Source: Achromobacter pestifer (GTDB lineage Bacteria; Pseudomonadota; Gammaproteobacteria; Burkholderiales; Burkholderiaceae_B). From it: a stretch of DNA of 64,000 nucleotides. This document shows positions 24,310-33,779 of this stretch, in pieces. The notes under the pieces were generated by a model, which saw only the letters and a program-made list of their open reading frames with translations, did not search any database and was not told the DNA's origin. Both the position numbers and the translations under genes were made by a program. The DNA lies in the NCBI RefSeq assembly GCF_013267355.1, contig NZ_CP053985.1, positions 1,302,001-1,366,000 on the forward strand, written 5' to 3'. How positions within the stretch are numbered: position 1 is the stretch's first letter; every line of letters starts with the position of its first letter.

Positions 24310-24539
24310 CCGAACGCGACCTGATCGACATCGACAAGATTGCCGACATGCTGGGCCTGAACCGCAAGCACGTCCGCGATCGCACATCCAAGCGGGCCGA
24401 CTTCCCCCGCGCCTTCAAAATCGGCCGGCGCAAGCTGTATGATCGCGAGGAAGTTTTGGACTGGATCGACGGACACCAGCAGGCACCAGACGGTCGGCGC
24501 ACGCCACCTTTACGCCAAACCCCGTCACAACCCGCATGA
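24306..24539 (+). CDS. Excisionase / AlpA-like helix-turn-helix protein
   Basis: 77 residues. LIDIDKIADMLGLNRKHVRD is a MerR/AlpA-type helix-turn-helix, followed by the wing FPRAFKIGRRKLYDREEVLDWI, the pattern of HTH_17-type excisionases and AlpA regulators. It is the last gene before attR, transcribed toward the attachment site. In the circular form it would lie directly upstream of int on the same strand, the normal place for xis. A TTACGCCA motif (24510-24517) lies in its 3' end. Confidence 0.8.
   Translation: MTERDLIDIDKIADMLGLNRKHVRDRTSKRADFPRAFKIGRRKLYDREEVLDWIDGHQQAPDGRRTPPLRQTPSQPA
24510..24517 (+). promoter_or_regulatory. TTACGCCA copy beside attR (putative arm site)
   Basis: An exact copy of the 8-mer found three times between attL and int. 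It sits 39 bp inside the attR core, on the opposite arm of the reconstructed attP, and in the same orientation. Role is inferred from position. Confidence 0.45.
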
Positions 24540-24556
24540 AACCTGGGGATCGGGTG

Positions 24557-24577
24557 TCCGGTCTCGGGCACCACCCC
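24557..24577 (+). repeat. attR core (21-bp direct repeat)
   Basis: Identical over 21 bp to 12801-12821. It marks the right boundary of the prophage remnant. Host sequence resumes after it; the 118 bp up to the GST gene contain no recognisable feature. Confidence 0.92.
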
Positions 24578-24695
24578 GCCACGGGCCAGGCGTCCCTCCT
24601 TCGTCGCAAACCGGCGAACCGCCTGCCTCGTCAAACTGAGGCGCGCAAAATTCCCCCCGCCGTTCTAATCTAGTCCGGTAACCAGGGAGCGCGCC

Positions 24696-25385
24696 ATGAT
24701 CACCCTCTACTCGTACCCCGGACTCTATGGGCTGGAAGACAACAACCCCTACGGCCTGAAGATCTACGCCTTCCTGAAGCTGTGCCGGCTGCCCTTCGAC
24801 CACCGGCATACGCTCGACGTGCAGTCCGCCCCGCGCGGCCAACTGCCCTACATCGCCGACGGCGATCTGCGCATCGGCGACAGCGACGCCATCATCGCCT
24901 ACCTGAAGCGCCAGTACGAACTGACCGTCGACGATTCCCTCACGCCCGAGCAGCAGCGGCAGGACCTGCTGGTGCGCCGCGCGCTGGACGACCTGTACTG
25001 GGTCATGTCCTATTCGCGCTGGCGCGATGACCGCTATTGGCCGACCTTCCGCCGGGCACTGCTGGACGCCCACCCCGACGTCACGCCCGAGCAGCTGGAA
25101 GCCGCCCGCCAATACAACTTCCAGCGCTACCACTACCAAGGCATAGGCCGCTATGCGCCCGAGGACGCCTATGCGCGCGGAATCGCCGACCTGGAGGCGA
25201 TCTCCAGCCTGCTGGGCGAGGACGGCTTCATGTTCGGCCCCAATCCGGGCAGCGTGGACGCGGGGATCTACGGCTTCCTCGCCAATATCTATTTCTACGC
25301 CATCGACACGCCGCTCAAGCAAGGCCTGGTGGCGCGGCGCAATCTGGTAAGCCACTGCAACGCCGTGCGCGCCGAATTGGGTTAG
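24696..25385 (+). CDS. Glutathione S-transferase family protein
   Basis: 229 residues. The N-terminal thioredoxin-like domain (ITLYSYPGLYGLEDNNPYGL, KIYAFLKLCRLPFDHR, GQLPYIADGDLRIGDSDAII) has the cis-Pro and the GDSDAI glutathione-site signature. An all-helical C-terminal domain follows, ending LVSHCNAVRAELG. It resembles the metaxin/failed-axon-connections-like GST branch rather than classical detoxifying classes. Cytosolic. It is the first host gene after attR. Confidence 0.85.
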   Translation: MITLYSYPGLYGLEDNNPYGLKIYAFLKLCRLPFDHRHTLDVQSAPRGQLPYIADGDLRIGDSDAIIAYLKRQYELTVDDSLTPEQQRQDLLVRRALDDLYWVMSYSRWRDDRYWPTFRRALLDAHPDVTPEQLEAARQYNFQRYHYQGIGRYAPEDAYARGIADLEAISSLLGEDGFMFGPNPGSVDAGIYGFLANIYFYAIDTPLKQGLVARRNLVSHCNAVRAELG

Positions 25386-25502
25386 GGCCTGCCGCCCCTC
25401 CTGCTCATGGCCTCCGGCCCCGGGGCGGCTTCCAAAAAAACGTTATTCTTGCGCCTCGTTTTCCATGTTTCCGCCCTGCGCCGGCAGGGCTCCAGACCTC
25501 AC

Positions 25503-26120
25503 TTGACCACCGCTTCCACCTCCCCGCCCTTCATCGTCCTCGACGCCTGCGTCCTCATGTCCGGCATCCTGCGCCGCCTGCTGCTCAGGCTGGCCGAGGC
25601 CGGCGTGTACACGCCAGTCTGGACCGACCGCATCGGCGAGGAATGGCGCCGCAATGCCTCGCGCATCTGGGAAATCCCGCCGGAAGTGATGATGGAGATG
25701 TGGGACGACATGAACGCGCGCTTTCCCGGCGCCCGCGAGACGGACACCCAGGTCTACGAGGCTTCCTTGCGCTACAGCGACCCCAAGGACTTCCACGTGA
25801 TCGCGGCCGGCCTGGCGCGGCGCGCGCGCTGCGGCCTGCAGCAGCCGCCGGTGGTGCAGGTGCTGACCTGGAACCTGAAGGACTTCAACCGTTCGGAGCT
25901 GCGGCGCCAAGGGCTGGACGTCTACAACCCCGATCGCATGCTGACGCAGTGGTGGCAAGCCGCTCCCGACGCCATCCGCGCGGCGGCGGCGCAGGTGCCC
26001 GCGGACTATGTGGCGCTGGGGCGCGAACCCGAGTCGCTGTCCACGACGCTGCACCGCGAACGCCTGTACGGCCTGAAGAACCTGCTGGCGCGCGACGCCG
26101 CGCAGAACGGCGCCGCCTGA
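25503..26120 (+). CDS. PIN-domain ribonuclease-like protein
   Basis: About 205 residues from a TTG at 25503. FIVLDACVLMSG is the first PIN strand with its catalytic Asp; Glu in RIGEEWRRN and Asp pairs in YSDPKDFHVIAA and LTWNLKDFNRSEL complete the acidic site. This arrangement fits the PIN_3 type found in VapC-like toxins and RNases. No small antitoxin gene is seen on either side. The frame remains open upstream to an ATG at 25407, but that extension is not PIN-like. The Shine-Dalgarno for either start is weak. Confidence 0.75.
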   Translation: MTTASTSPPFIVLDACVLMSGILRRLLLRLAEAGVYTPVWTDRIGEEWRRNASRIWEIPPEVMMEMWDDMNARFPGARETDTQVYEASLRYSDPKDFHVIAAGLARRARCGLQQPPVVQVLTWNLKDFNRSELRRQGLDVYNPDRMLTQWWQAAPDAIRAAAAQVPADYVALGREPESLSTTLHRERLYGLKNLLARDAAQNGAA

Positions 26121-26135
26121 ACCAGGCTGGCGTGC

Positions 26136-27353
26136 TCAGTGATCGTGGTTGCTGGCGGCGAAGCCCGCCGCGTTGAGCACGTCGATCACTTCCTGGATGT
26201 GCTCGTGGCCACGCGTCTGCAGCACGAAATCCACCTCGACGTTGCGCACCGGCAATGAAGTGAAAGCGCGCTGGTGGTGCACTTCGGTGATGTTGGCCTG
26301 CGCGTCGGCGATGAGCTTGGTGGCATGGGCCAGCGCGCCCGGCAGGTCGCGCAGGTCCACGCGGATGCGGGCCAGCCGCCCGGCGCGCACCATGCCGCGC
26401 TCGATCAGTTCGCCCAGCATCAGGGGATCGATGTTGCCGCCCGTCAGCACCAGGCCGATGCGCTTGCCCTTGTAGCGGTCGCTGCCTTCTTCCTTGGCGC
26501 GCAGCAGCGCGGCCAGGCCGGCGGCGCCCGCGCCTTCGACCACCGATTTCTCGATCTCCAGCAGCACCACGATGGCGTGCTCGATATCGCTTTCGCTGAC
26601 CAGCTCCAGGCGATCGACCAGCTGGGTCACGATGGGCTGGGTCAGCGCGCCCGGCGACTTCACCGCAATGCCCTCGGCAATGGTGTATGCGCCCTGCGGC
26701 ATGGACACGCCCTTGACGGCGGCGTACATGGACGGGAAACGCTCGGTCTGCACGCCGACGATCTCGATGCCCGGCTTGAGCGCCTTGGCCGCGGTGGCGA
26801 TGCCGGAGATCAGGCCGCCGCCGCCGATGGCGATGACCAGGGTGTCCAGCTGCGGCTGGTCTTCCAGCATCTCCAGCGCCACCGTGCCCTGCCCTGATAT
26901 GACCGCCTCGTCGTCATAGGGGTGGATCATGATCAGGCCGCGCTCCTGCGCCAGCTCGTAGCCGCGCGCCTTGGCGTCGTCGAAGGTATCGCCGGCCAGC
27001 ACCACCTCGGCGCCGAAGCGGCGCGTGTTGGCGACCTTGACGGTGGGCGTGAAGCGCGGCATCACGATCACGGCGGGCACGCCCATGCGCTGGGCATGGT
27101 AAGCCACGCCCTGCGCGTGGTTGCCGGCAGACACCGCGATCACGCCCTTGGCGCGTTCGTCTTCCGACAGCGTCAGCATGCGGTTGAGCGCGCCGCGCTC
27201 CTTGAACGAAGCCGTGAACTGCAGGTTCTCGAACTTCAGCCAGATCTCGGCGCCGAAGATGTCGGACAGCGTGCGGGACAGGGTAAACGGGGTCTTCAGC
27301 ACCTGGCCGCGCAGGTTTTCGCGGGCGGTCTGAATGGAGGCGATATCGATCAC
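26136..27353 (-). CDS. ilvA: Threonine ammonia-lyase with C-terminal ACT domain
   Basis: 405 residues, a PLP enzyme converting threonine to 2-oxobutyrate. ENLQFTASFKERGALNRM carries the PLP lysine, VSAGNHAQGVAYHA is the phosphate/Asn loop, and IAIGGGGLISGIATAAKAL is the Gly-rich PLP phosphate loop. Residues about 330-400 form one ACT-like domain (RIRVDLRDLPGALAHATKLI). The length matches the short catabolic/one-ACT form rather than the 500-residue two-ACT biosynthetic IlvA. It could feed isoleucine synthesis together with the ilvIHC genes at 32.7-36 kb. Symbol ilvA versus tdcB is uncertain. Confidence 0.92.
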   Translation of the reverse strand: MIDIASIQTARENLRGQVLKTPFTLSRTLSDIFGAEIWLKFENLQFTASFKERGALNRMLTLSEDERAKGVIAVSAGNHAQGVAYHAQRMGVPAVIVMPRFTPTVKVANTRRFGAEVVLAGDTFDDAKARGYELAQERGLIMIHPYDDEAVISGQGTVALEMLEDQPQLDTLVIAIGGGGLISGIATAAKALKPGIEIVGVQTERFPSMYAAVKGVSMPQGAYTIAEGIAVKSPGALTQPIVTQLVDRLELVSESDIEHAIVVLLEIEKSVVEGAGAAGLAALLRAKEEGSDRYKGKRIGLVLTGGNIDPLMLGELIERGMVRAGRLARIRVDLRDLPGALAHATKLIADAQANITEVHHQRAFTSLPVRNVEVDFVLQTRGHEHIQEVIDVLNAAGFAASNHDH

Positions 27354-27366
27354 GATGGAAATCCTG

Positions 27367-28131
27367 TTAGCGCACTGGCAGGAAATTGAACAGCAGCAGG
27401 CCCTGCGCGTAGTTGATCCCGATACGCCGCGTGTTCTCGCCGAGCAGATTGGCGATCAGGTCCAGGCGGCCGATGATGGCGCCGAATTCGCGTTCAAAGC
27501 TGAGGTTAGTGGCGTTCTGGGACATTTCGTTGGCCAGCAGCAAGGGTTCGCCCTGGGCATTGCGGCGCGACGCCAGCAGCCAGGCGGCTGCCTCGACGTT
27601 CCGTGCGGCATTGTAGACCCGCTGCCCGTCCAGGGCGTCGGTGGCGTACAGGCGGGTCTTGCCGTTATGGGCCGCGATGATGGTGTCGGCCAAGCCGTAG
27701 ATGAAGGCGCCGACCCGGTCGCCGGAATAGTTGGGGTCCAGCGACACGGCCAGGATCTGGATGTCGCGCAGGCCCGTCAGGTCCTTGGGCGGGATGCGGA
27801 CCTCGATGGAATGCTTGACCAGCAACACCGCCTTGGCCAGATCGGGCGCGCCCGACTTGCGCCATTCGCGCGGATTGCGGCGGTAGAGCTTGTCCAGCAG
27901 GACATACAGGCTGGCGAGGTTGTCGCGCACCTCCAGCGTGACGGTGCGGTTGAAGTCCGTCTGGCCGAACTGGTCGACGGACATGTCCTCGCCCTTGGGG
28001 CTGCCCTTGCCCGGCGCAGGGCTACTCATGCAGCCGCTCAGCAGCGCCGCTAGCAGCACCGCGGCACTGGCGGGTCCGGCCCACGCCGTCATGCCTTGCC
28101 CATCCGTTTCCCCCTTTTCGCCACGTCGCAT
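27367..28131 (-). CDS. Lipoprotein of unknown function
   Basis: 254 residues. GGAGG lies 7 nt before the ATG at 28131; an internal ATG at 28092 is an alternative. Hydrophobic segment AVLLAALLSGC ends in a lipobox, so the protein is probably lipidated. The mature part has SVDQFGQTDFNRTVTLEVRD, NLASLYVLLDKLYRRNPREW, and RVGAFIYGLADTIIAAHNGK, a helical pattern conserved in Bordetella-type genomes as I remember it. It lies 13 bp before the threonine ammonia-lyase start on the same strand, but a functional link is not evident. Confidence 0.75.
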   Translation of the reverse strand: MRRGEKGETDGQGMTAWAGPASAAVLLAALLSGCMSSPAPGKGSPKGEDMSVDQFGQTDFNRTVTLEVRDNLASLYVLLDKLYRRNPREWRKSGAPDLAKAVLLVKHSIEVRIPPKDLTGLRDIQILAVSLDPNYSGDRVGAFIYGLADTIIAAHNGKTRLYATDALDGQRVYNAARNVEAAAWLLASRRNAQGEPLLLANEMSQNATNLSFEREFGAIIGRLDLIANLLGENTRRIGINYAQGLLLFNFLPVR

Positions 28132-28264
28132 ATGCCATCCTCCGAGGTCGGGGGGCTACGCTCACGCGCCAGACTTTACAGGAAGGTAGGCGCAGTTGGG
28201 AGATGTCCGGGGCCTGAAGAAGCAAGAAGATGAATCAGGCCGGACCCAGGCGCGCGCGGCCCAT

Positions 28265-28289
28265 GAAAAACGGCGCCCGAAGGCGCCGT
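28265..28289 (-). terminator. Rho-independent terminator of pnp
   Basis: On the minus strand ACGGCGCC and GGCGCCGT pair around a TTCG loop, followed by TTTTT. It lies 24 bp after the pnp stop codon. Confidence 0.85.
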
Positions 28290-28312
28290 CTCGTGCTACC
28301 GGTCAAGCAGGC

Positions 28313-30472
28313 TTATTCAGCTTGCGGTTCCGATTGCGGGGCAGCTTCGGCCGCAGCAGGTTGCTGCTGCTCGATGCCGCCGATGGCCTTGATGGACAGG
28401 CGCAGGCGGCCCTTGTCGTCGGCCTCGATGACCTTGACGCGGACTTGCTGGCCGACCTTCAGCACATCGTTGATGTTGGCGATGCGGTAGTTGGCGATTT
28501 CCGAGATGTGCAGCAGGCCGTCGCGGCCCGGCAGCACTTGCACGATGGCGCCGAAGTCCAGCAGGCGCAGCACGGCGCCTTCATAGATCTGGCCCACTTC
28601 GACGTCGGCGGTCAGTTCGACGATGCGGCGCTGGGCTTCCTTGGCCTGCGCTTCGTCGACGCTGGCGATCACGATCGTGCCGTCGTCGGAGATGTCGATC
28701 TGCGTGCCGGTTTCTTCGGTCAGCGCGCGGATGGTGGCGCCGCCCTTGCCGATCACGTCGCGGATCTTCTCGGGGTTGATCTTGATGGTCAGCATGCGCG
28801 GGGCGAAAGCCGACAGCTCGCCGCGCGAACCGTCCAGCGCTTCCTTCATCTTGCCCAGGATGTGCAGGCGGCCTTCGCGGGCTTGAGCCAGCGCCACTTG
28901 CATGATTTCCTTGGTGATGCCCTGGATCTTGATGTCCATCTGCAGTGCGGTAACGCCGTTTTCGGTGCCCGCGACCTTGAAGTCCATGTCGCCCAGGTGA
29001 TCTTCGTCGCCCAGGATGTCCGTCAGCACGGCGAACTTGCCGCCGTCCAGGATCAGGCCCATGGCCACGCCAGCCACGTGATCCTTGACCGGCACGCCGG
29101 CGTCCATCATGGCCAGCGAGCCGCCGCAGACCGAAGCCATCGACGACGAGCCGTTGGACTCGGTGATTTCCGACACGATGCGGATCGTGTACTGGAAGTC
29201 TTCAGGCGCCGGCAGCAGCGGGATCAGCGAACGCTTGGCGAGGCGGCCGTGGCCGATTTCGCGGCGCTTGGGCACACCGATGCGGCCCGTTTCGCCGGTG
29301 GCGAACGGAGGCATGTTGTAGTGCATCATGAAGCGGTCGCGGTACTCGCCCATGAGCGCGTCGATGATCTGTTCGTCTTGCTTGGTGCCCAGCGTGGCCA
29401 CGACCAGCGCTTGCGTTTCACCACGGGTGAACAGCGCGCTGCCGTGTGCGCGGGGCAGCACGCCCAGACGCACGCTGATGGGGCGCACGGTGCGGGTGTC
29501 GCGGCCGTCGATGCGCGGCTCGCCGTTCAGGATCTGGCCGCGGACGATGGCCGATTCCAGCGAGAACATGATGTTGTCGACGGTCACGGCGTCCGGCAGC
29601 GACTCGCCCTTTTCGGCGGCGGCGGCGGCCAGCTTGGCCGACACGTCGGCCGACACTTCACGCAGCTTGGCGGTACGGGCTTGCTTTTCGCGGATTTGGT
29701 AGGCGGCGTTCAGGCCTTCCTGGGCAGCCGAAGTCACGGCGGCGATCAGGGCTTGGTCCTTGGCCGGCGCTTGCCAATCCCAATCGGGCTTGCCAGCGTC
29801 CTTCACGAGTTCGTGAATGGCGTTGATGACGGTCTGCATTTGCTGGTGGCCGTAGACCACGCCGCCCAACATGACTTCCTCGGACAGCTCTTGGGCTTCC
29901 GATTCCACCATCAGCACGGCGTTTTCCGTACCGGCGACAACCAGGTTCAGCTTCGACGACTTCAGGTCCGATGCGGTCGGGTTGATGGCGTATTGGCCAT
30001 CGATGTAACCCACGCGAGCGGCGCCGATCGGGCCCGTGAACGGGATGCCCGAGATGGCCAGAGCGGCCGAGGCGCCGATCATGGCGGCGATGTCGGGATC
30101 GATTTCAGGATTGACCGACAGCGTGTGGATGACCACCTGGACTTCGTTGTAGAAGTCTTCGGGGAACAGCGGACGCAGGGGACGGTCGATCAGGCGCGAG
30201 GTCAGCGTTTCCTTCTCAGAAGGCTTGCCTTCGCGCTTGAAGAAGCCACCCGGGATACGGCCGGCGGCGTAGGTCTTTTCGATGTAGTCAACGGTCAGCG
30301 GGAAAAACGTCTGACCGGGCTTGGCCTTCTTGGAAGCCACGACAGTGGCGAGGACGACGGTGTCCTCGATCGACACCACAACGGCGCCGGAGGCCTGGCG
30401 AGCGATTTCGCCAGTTTCCAGGACGACCGTGTGCTGGCCGTACTGGAACGATTTTGTCACTTTGTTGAACAT
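28313..30472 (-). CDS. pnp: Polynucleotide phosphorylase
   Basis: 719 residues, a full-length 3'-5' phosphorolytic exoribonuclease and degradosome component. It starts [20 protein letters not shown]. Two RNase PH domains ([57 protein letters not shown]) are separated by the helical region, then a KH domain ([20 protein letters not shown]) and an S1 domain ([29 protein letters not shown]). It lies downstream of rpsO across a leader hairpin, the canonical order. Confidence 0.97.
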   Translation of the reverse strand: MFNKVTKSFQYGQHTVVLETGEIARQASGAVVVSIEDTVVLATVVASKKAKPGQTFFPLTVDYIEKTYAAGRIPGGFFKREGKPSEKETLTSRLIDRPLRPLFPEDFYNEVQVVIHTLSVNPEIDPDIAAMIGASAALAISGIPFTGPIGAARVGYIDGQYAINPTASDLKSSKLNLVVAGTENAVLMVESEAQELSEEVMLGGVVYGHQQMQTVINAIHELVKDAGKPDWDWQAPAKDQALIAAVTSAAQEGLNAAYQIREKQARTAKLREVSADVSAKLAAAAAEKGESLPDAVTVDNIMFSLESAIVRGQILNGEPRIDGRDTRTVRPISVRLGVLPRAHGSALFTRGETQALVVATLGTKQDEQIIDALMGEYRDRFMMHYNMPPFATGETGRIGVPKRREIGHGRLAKRSLIPLLPAPEDFQYTIRIVSEITESNGSSSMASVCGGSLAMMDAGVPVKDHVAGVAMGLILDGGKFAVLTDILGDEDHLGDMDFKVAGTENGVTALQMDIKIQGITKEIMQVALAQAREGRLHILGKMKEALDGSRGELSAFAPRMLTIKINPEKIRDVIGKGGATIRALTEETGTQIDISDDGTIVIASVDEAQAKEAQRRIVELTADVEVGQIYEGAVLRLLDFGAIVQVLPGRDGLLHISEIANYRIANINDVLKVGQQVRVKVIEADDKGRLRLSIKAIGGIEQQQPAAAEAAPQSEPQAE

Positions 30473-30496
30473 GACGATTATTCCTTACAAATGAAA

Positions 30497-30536
30497 AACC
30501 GTGGCCGTCGCGACATGCGTCGCACCGACCACGGTT
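30497..30536 (-). terminator. rpsO-pnp intergenic hairpin (terminator/processing stem)
   Basis: On the minus strand AACCGTGG pairs with CCACGGTT around an inner GTCGGTGCGACGC-type stem, followed by TTTTC. This is the position of the E. coli rpsO t1 attenuator and RNase III site in the pnp leader, which allows PNPase autocontrol; the same role here is inference. Confidence 0.75.
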
Positions 30537-30565
30537 ATTGCGTCATGGGGAGCCAGCCCCGTCGA

Positions 30566-30835
30566 TCACTTACGCAGACCGAGTTTTTCGATCAGTGCGC
30601 GGTACGAATCGGGATTGCGGCCCTTGAGATAGTCGAGCAACTTGCGGCGACGGCTGACCATGCGCAGCAGACCGCGGCGCGAGTGATGGTCCTTCATGTG
30701 TTCTTTGAAGTGACCGGTCAGTTCGTTGATGCGGGCGGTGAGCAGAGCCACCTGAACTTCGGGGGAGCCGGTATCGCCTTGAGCGCGTTGGAATTGCGCG
30801 ACGATATCGGATTTCTTGATGTCAGCTACAGACAT
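30566..30835 (-). CDS. rpsO: 30S ribosomal protein S15
   Basis: 89 residues, the standard length. It begins [20 protein letters not shown] and contains [40 protein letters not shown] and [13 protein letters not shown], the 16S rRNA-binding helices. S15 binds early in 30S assembly and usually represses its own translation through its leader. It precedes pnp on the same strand. Confidence 0.98.
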   Translation of the reverse strand: MSVADIKKSDIVAQFQRAQGDTGSPEVQVALLTARINELTGHFKEHMKDHHSRRGLLRMVSRRRKLLDYLKGRNPDSYRALIEKLGLRK

Positions 30836-31147
30836 TTATGACCTCTTCGGACATGCGACAGGGCCGAGGCGCCCTGACGTGGTTTGGAAAATTTTTGCGC
30901 GGACCTGGCGGAATTCGCTTTCTCACTGCTGCCATTGATGACTCAAACAGAAGCCTGGAACGCGGCTGTGGACGCGGTGTTTCGACACCGGGGCCTGGCA
31001 CCTGGACCAGCTCTGCGGACTACGCAAAGGATGTTGCAAAATCAATACACTTGATAAAGCTCGATGATTATAGCCGATTCGATAGAATTACCCCAGTGAC
31101 GGGTGCCCGCCCCGCTGCGGGCCCCAATCCGATGTCAGGAGAAAACC
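30836..31147. promoter_or_regulatory. Intergenic region between rpsO and a divergent lipoprotein gene
   Basis: 312 bp without a gene. A perfect TATAAT on the minus strand (31072-31067) could be the -10 box for rpsO, leaving a leader of roughly 220 nt; no good -35 box is seen at the usual distance. The plus-strand lipoprotein has CAGGAGAAAACC before its ATG. No riboswitch fold is recognised. Confidence 0.4.
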
Positions 31148-31666
31148 ATGTCTAAATATTACAGAAGCGCCCGCCTCGCGCTCGCCGCCGCCGCACTGGC
31201 GGGTCTGGCGGCATGCGCCAACATGGCCCAGATTCCGCCCGGCACGCCCTACGCCGACGTGCAGGCCCAGTTCGGCCGGCCCAACTTCGAATGCCCGCAA
31301 GCCAATGGCGGGCGCCGCGTCATCTGGACGCAGCAACCCATGGGCCAGTACGCCTGGGGCACCAATGTCGGCGCCGACGGCCGCGTGGGCCCCGTCGTTC
31401 CGCTGCTGACCGACGCGCACTTCAAGGTCCTCAGCGAAGGCGAATGGGGCCCCGACCGCGTGCGGTGCGAATTCGGCCCGCCCGCGCGCATCGACGAAGC
31501 CGGCCTGGGCGAAAAGCGCGAGGTCATCTGGTCTTACCGCTACAAGGAAAACGGCGTCTGGAACTCCCTGATGTACGTGTACATGAGCCGCGACGGCAGC
31601 AAGTTTACGCACTTCCACCCCGGCCCCGACCCCATGTATGACGACGACAGGCTCATGTGGCACTGA
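31148..31666 (+). CDS. Small outer-membrane-type lipoprotein
   Basis: 172 residues. The ATG at 31148 has AGGAG 7 nt upstream. The signal (SARLALAAAALAGLAAC) ends in a lipobox LAAC. The mature protein resembles SmpA/OmlA-like or small conserved lipoproteins: TPYADVQAQFGRPNFECPQA is the typical G-x-(S/T)-x-x-x-V-x-x-x-x-G-x-P helix, repeated later as DRVRCEFGPPARIDEAGLGE, followed by WSYRYKENGVWNSLMYVYMS. Probably periplasmic-facing and envelope-associated. A bidirectional terminator follows. Confidence 0.8.
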   Translation: MSKYYRSARLALAAAALAGLAACANMAQIPPGTPYADVQAQFGRPNFECPQANGGRRVIWTQQPMGQYAWGTNVGADGRVGPVVPLLTDAHFKVLSEGEWGPDRVRCEFGPPARIDEAGLGEKREVIWSYRYKENGVWNSLMYVYMSRDGSKFTHFHPGPDPMYDDDRLMWH

Positions 31667-31686
31667 GCTCCGGGACGTAAAAATGC

Positions 31687-31710
31687 AAAACCCGCCATCC
31701 GGCGGGTTTT
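31687..31710. terminator. Bidirectional terminator between the lipoprotein gene and pssA
   Basis: A perfect 10-bp inverted repeat, AAAACCCGCC and GGCGGGTTTT, with a 4-nt loop. T-runs on both strands suit convergent transcription. Confidence 0.88.
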
Positions 31711-31734
31711 GTTTGGGCGGCGATGCGGCCGCGA

Positions 31735-32508
31735 TCAGGAGGACTGGTTGCGGCGTTCCTGCGTCAGGCGGCGCGCGCGGTTCCAGCGCCAGGCCCACAT
31801 GATCCAGCCCGACAGGCCGTACAGCACGAACAGGCCGAACAGCACGACCGGGGGATCGCTGGACACGAACACGAACACGGCCACCACCAGCAGGATGCCC
31901 CAGAACGGCACGCTGCGGCCCAGCGCGAAGCTCTTGCCGCTGAAGAACGGTGCATTCGACACCATCGAAATGCCCGCGTACATGGTCAGCGTGAACGCTG
32001 CCCACGCCATCAAGCTGTCATGGATGGGCAGCTTGTTGTCCACCGCCAGCCAGACAAAGCCCGCCACCAGCGCACCCGCGGCCGGGCTGGGCAAGCCTTG
32101 GAAGAAGCGCTTGTCCACCACGGCGATATTGGTGTTGAAGCGGGCCAGGCGCAGCGCGGCGCCGGCCACGTAGACGAAGGCGGCCAACCAGCCCCAGCGG
32201 CCCAGGTCGTTCAGGATCCATTCGTACATGACCAGCGCCGGCGCGACGCCAAAGGAGGTCATGTCGGACAGCGAATCGTACTGCTCGCCGAAGGCGGACT
32301 GCGTGTTGGTCAGGCGGGCGACCCGGCCATCCATGCCGTCCAGCACCATGGCCGCGAAAATGGCGATGGCGGCGATTTCGAAGCGATCGTTCATGGCCTG
32401 CACGACGGCGTAGAACCCCGCGAACAGCGCCGCGGTGGTGAACGCGTTGGGCAGCAGGTAGATGCTTCGGTGGCGGTTCTCGGAATCGCGCATGGAAAAA
32501 TTGGGCAT
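31735..32508 (-). CDS. pssA: CDP-diacylglycerol-serine O-phosphatidyltransferase
   Basis: 257 residues, a multi-span membrane enzyme making phosphatidylserine from CDP-diacylglycerol. The CDP-alcohol phosphotransferase motif DGMDGRVARL...FGEQYDSLSD (about residues 57-82) has all the conserved Asp and Gly residues. Several hydrophobic helices surround it, with an extra C-terminal pair (FWGILLVVAVFVFV, VVLFGLFVLYGLSGWIMW). It lies downstream of ilvC on the same strand, but a strong terminator separates them. Confidence 0.94.
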   Translation of the reverse strand: MPNFSMRDSENRHRSIYLLPNAFTTAALFAGFYAVVQAMNDRFEIAAIAIFAAMVLDGMDGRVARLTNTQSAFGEQYDSLSDMTSFGVAPALVMYEWILNDLGRWGWLAAFVYVAGAALRLARFNTNIAVVDKRFFQGLPSPAAGALVAGFVWLAVDNKLPIHDSLMAWAAFTLTMYAGISMVSNAPFFSGKSFALGRSVPFWGILLVVAVFVFVSSDPPVVLFGLFVLYGLSGWIMWAWRWNRARRLTQERRNQSS

Positions 32509-32608
32509 GGTCTCAATAACTTACAACGAACATTGAAAGGTTAACCCATCTGGCCCCGCTTGCGGGGCGGAGCAAGCCGCGTACCTGGGCAAATCGACGG
32601 GGACGCCA

Positions 32609-32643
32609 AAAAAAAAGCGGCATGCCCTCGCAGGCATGCCGCT
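32609..32643 (-). terminator. Rho-independent terminator of ilvC
   Basis: On the minus strand, an 11-bp stem AGCGGCATGCC/GGCATGCCGCT with a 6-nt loop is followed by a run of ten T. It begins about 44 bp after the ilvC stop. Confidence 0.92.
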
Positions 32644-32686
32644 ATGACCCTGATTGCGCGGGGTCACCCCCGCGCAGTGGCATGGA

Positions 32687-33739
<1,053 letters not shown>

Positions 33740-33779
33740 TTAATTCAGATGTAGGGTGCTGCGTAGCCTGGAAGGCCGG

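Larger units (their letters stand above)
12801..24577. mobile_element. Integrative prophage remnant in tRNA-Leu(UAA), 11.8 kb
   Basis: Bounded by a 21-bp direct repeat that begins TCCGGTCTCGGGCACC (12801-12821 and 24557-24577). The left copy is the 3' end of tRNA-Leu. Contents: integrase (+), DUF3800 gene (-), lysis genes (-), tailspike (-), tail-tip J protein (-), a run of small early genes (+) and an excisionase-like gene (+) next to attR. When circularised, the early run would read through xis and attP into int, as in many temperate phages. No terminase, portal, capsid, tape-measure, repressor or replication gene is present, so it is almost certainly non-productive. Base composition is lower in G+C than the host flanks, especially at 14-15 kb and 18.5-21.5 kb. 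Confidence 0.92.

Noticed and set aside
14102..24539. A tailocin (phage-tail-like bacteriocin) locus.
   Set aside because: Tube, sheath, baseplate and tape-measure genes are absent; only tail-tip, spike and lysis genes remain, next to int and xis.
25503..26120. A VapBC toxin-antitoxin pair.
   Set aside because: A PIN protein is present, but no antitoxin frame lies within 200 bp on either side.
28196..30841. An 881-codon open frame on the plus strand across pnp and rpsO, and similar long antisense frames over ilvI (34274-36091), the FUSC gene (36433-38667) and nirF (504-1838).
   Set aside because: They are antisense to recognisable genes and arise from high GC in third codon positions. Their translations are low-complexity (His/Gln/Arg/Ala rich) and match no family.
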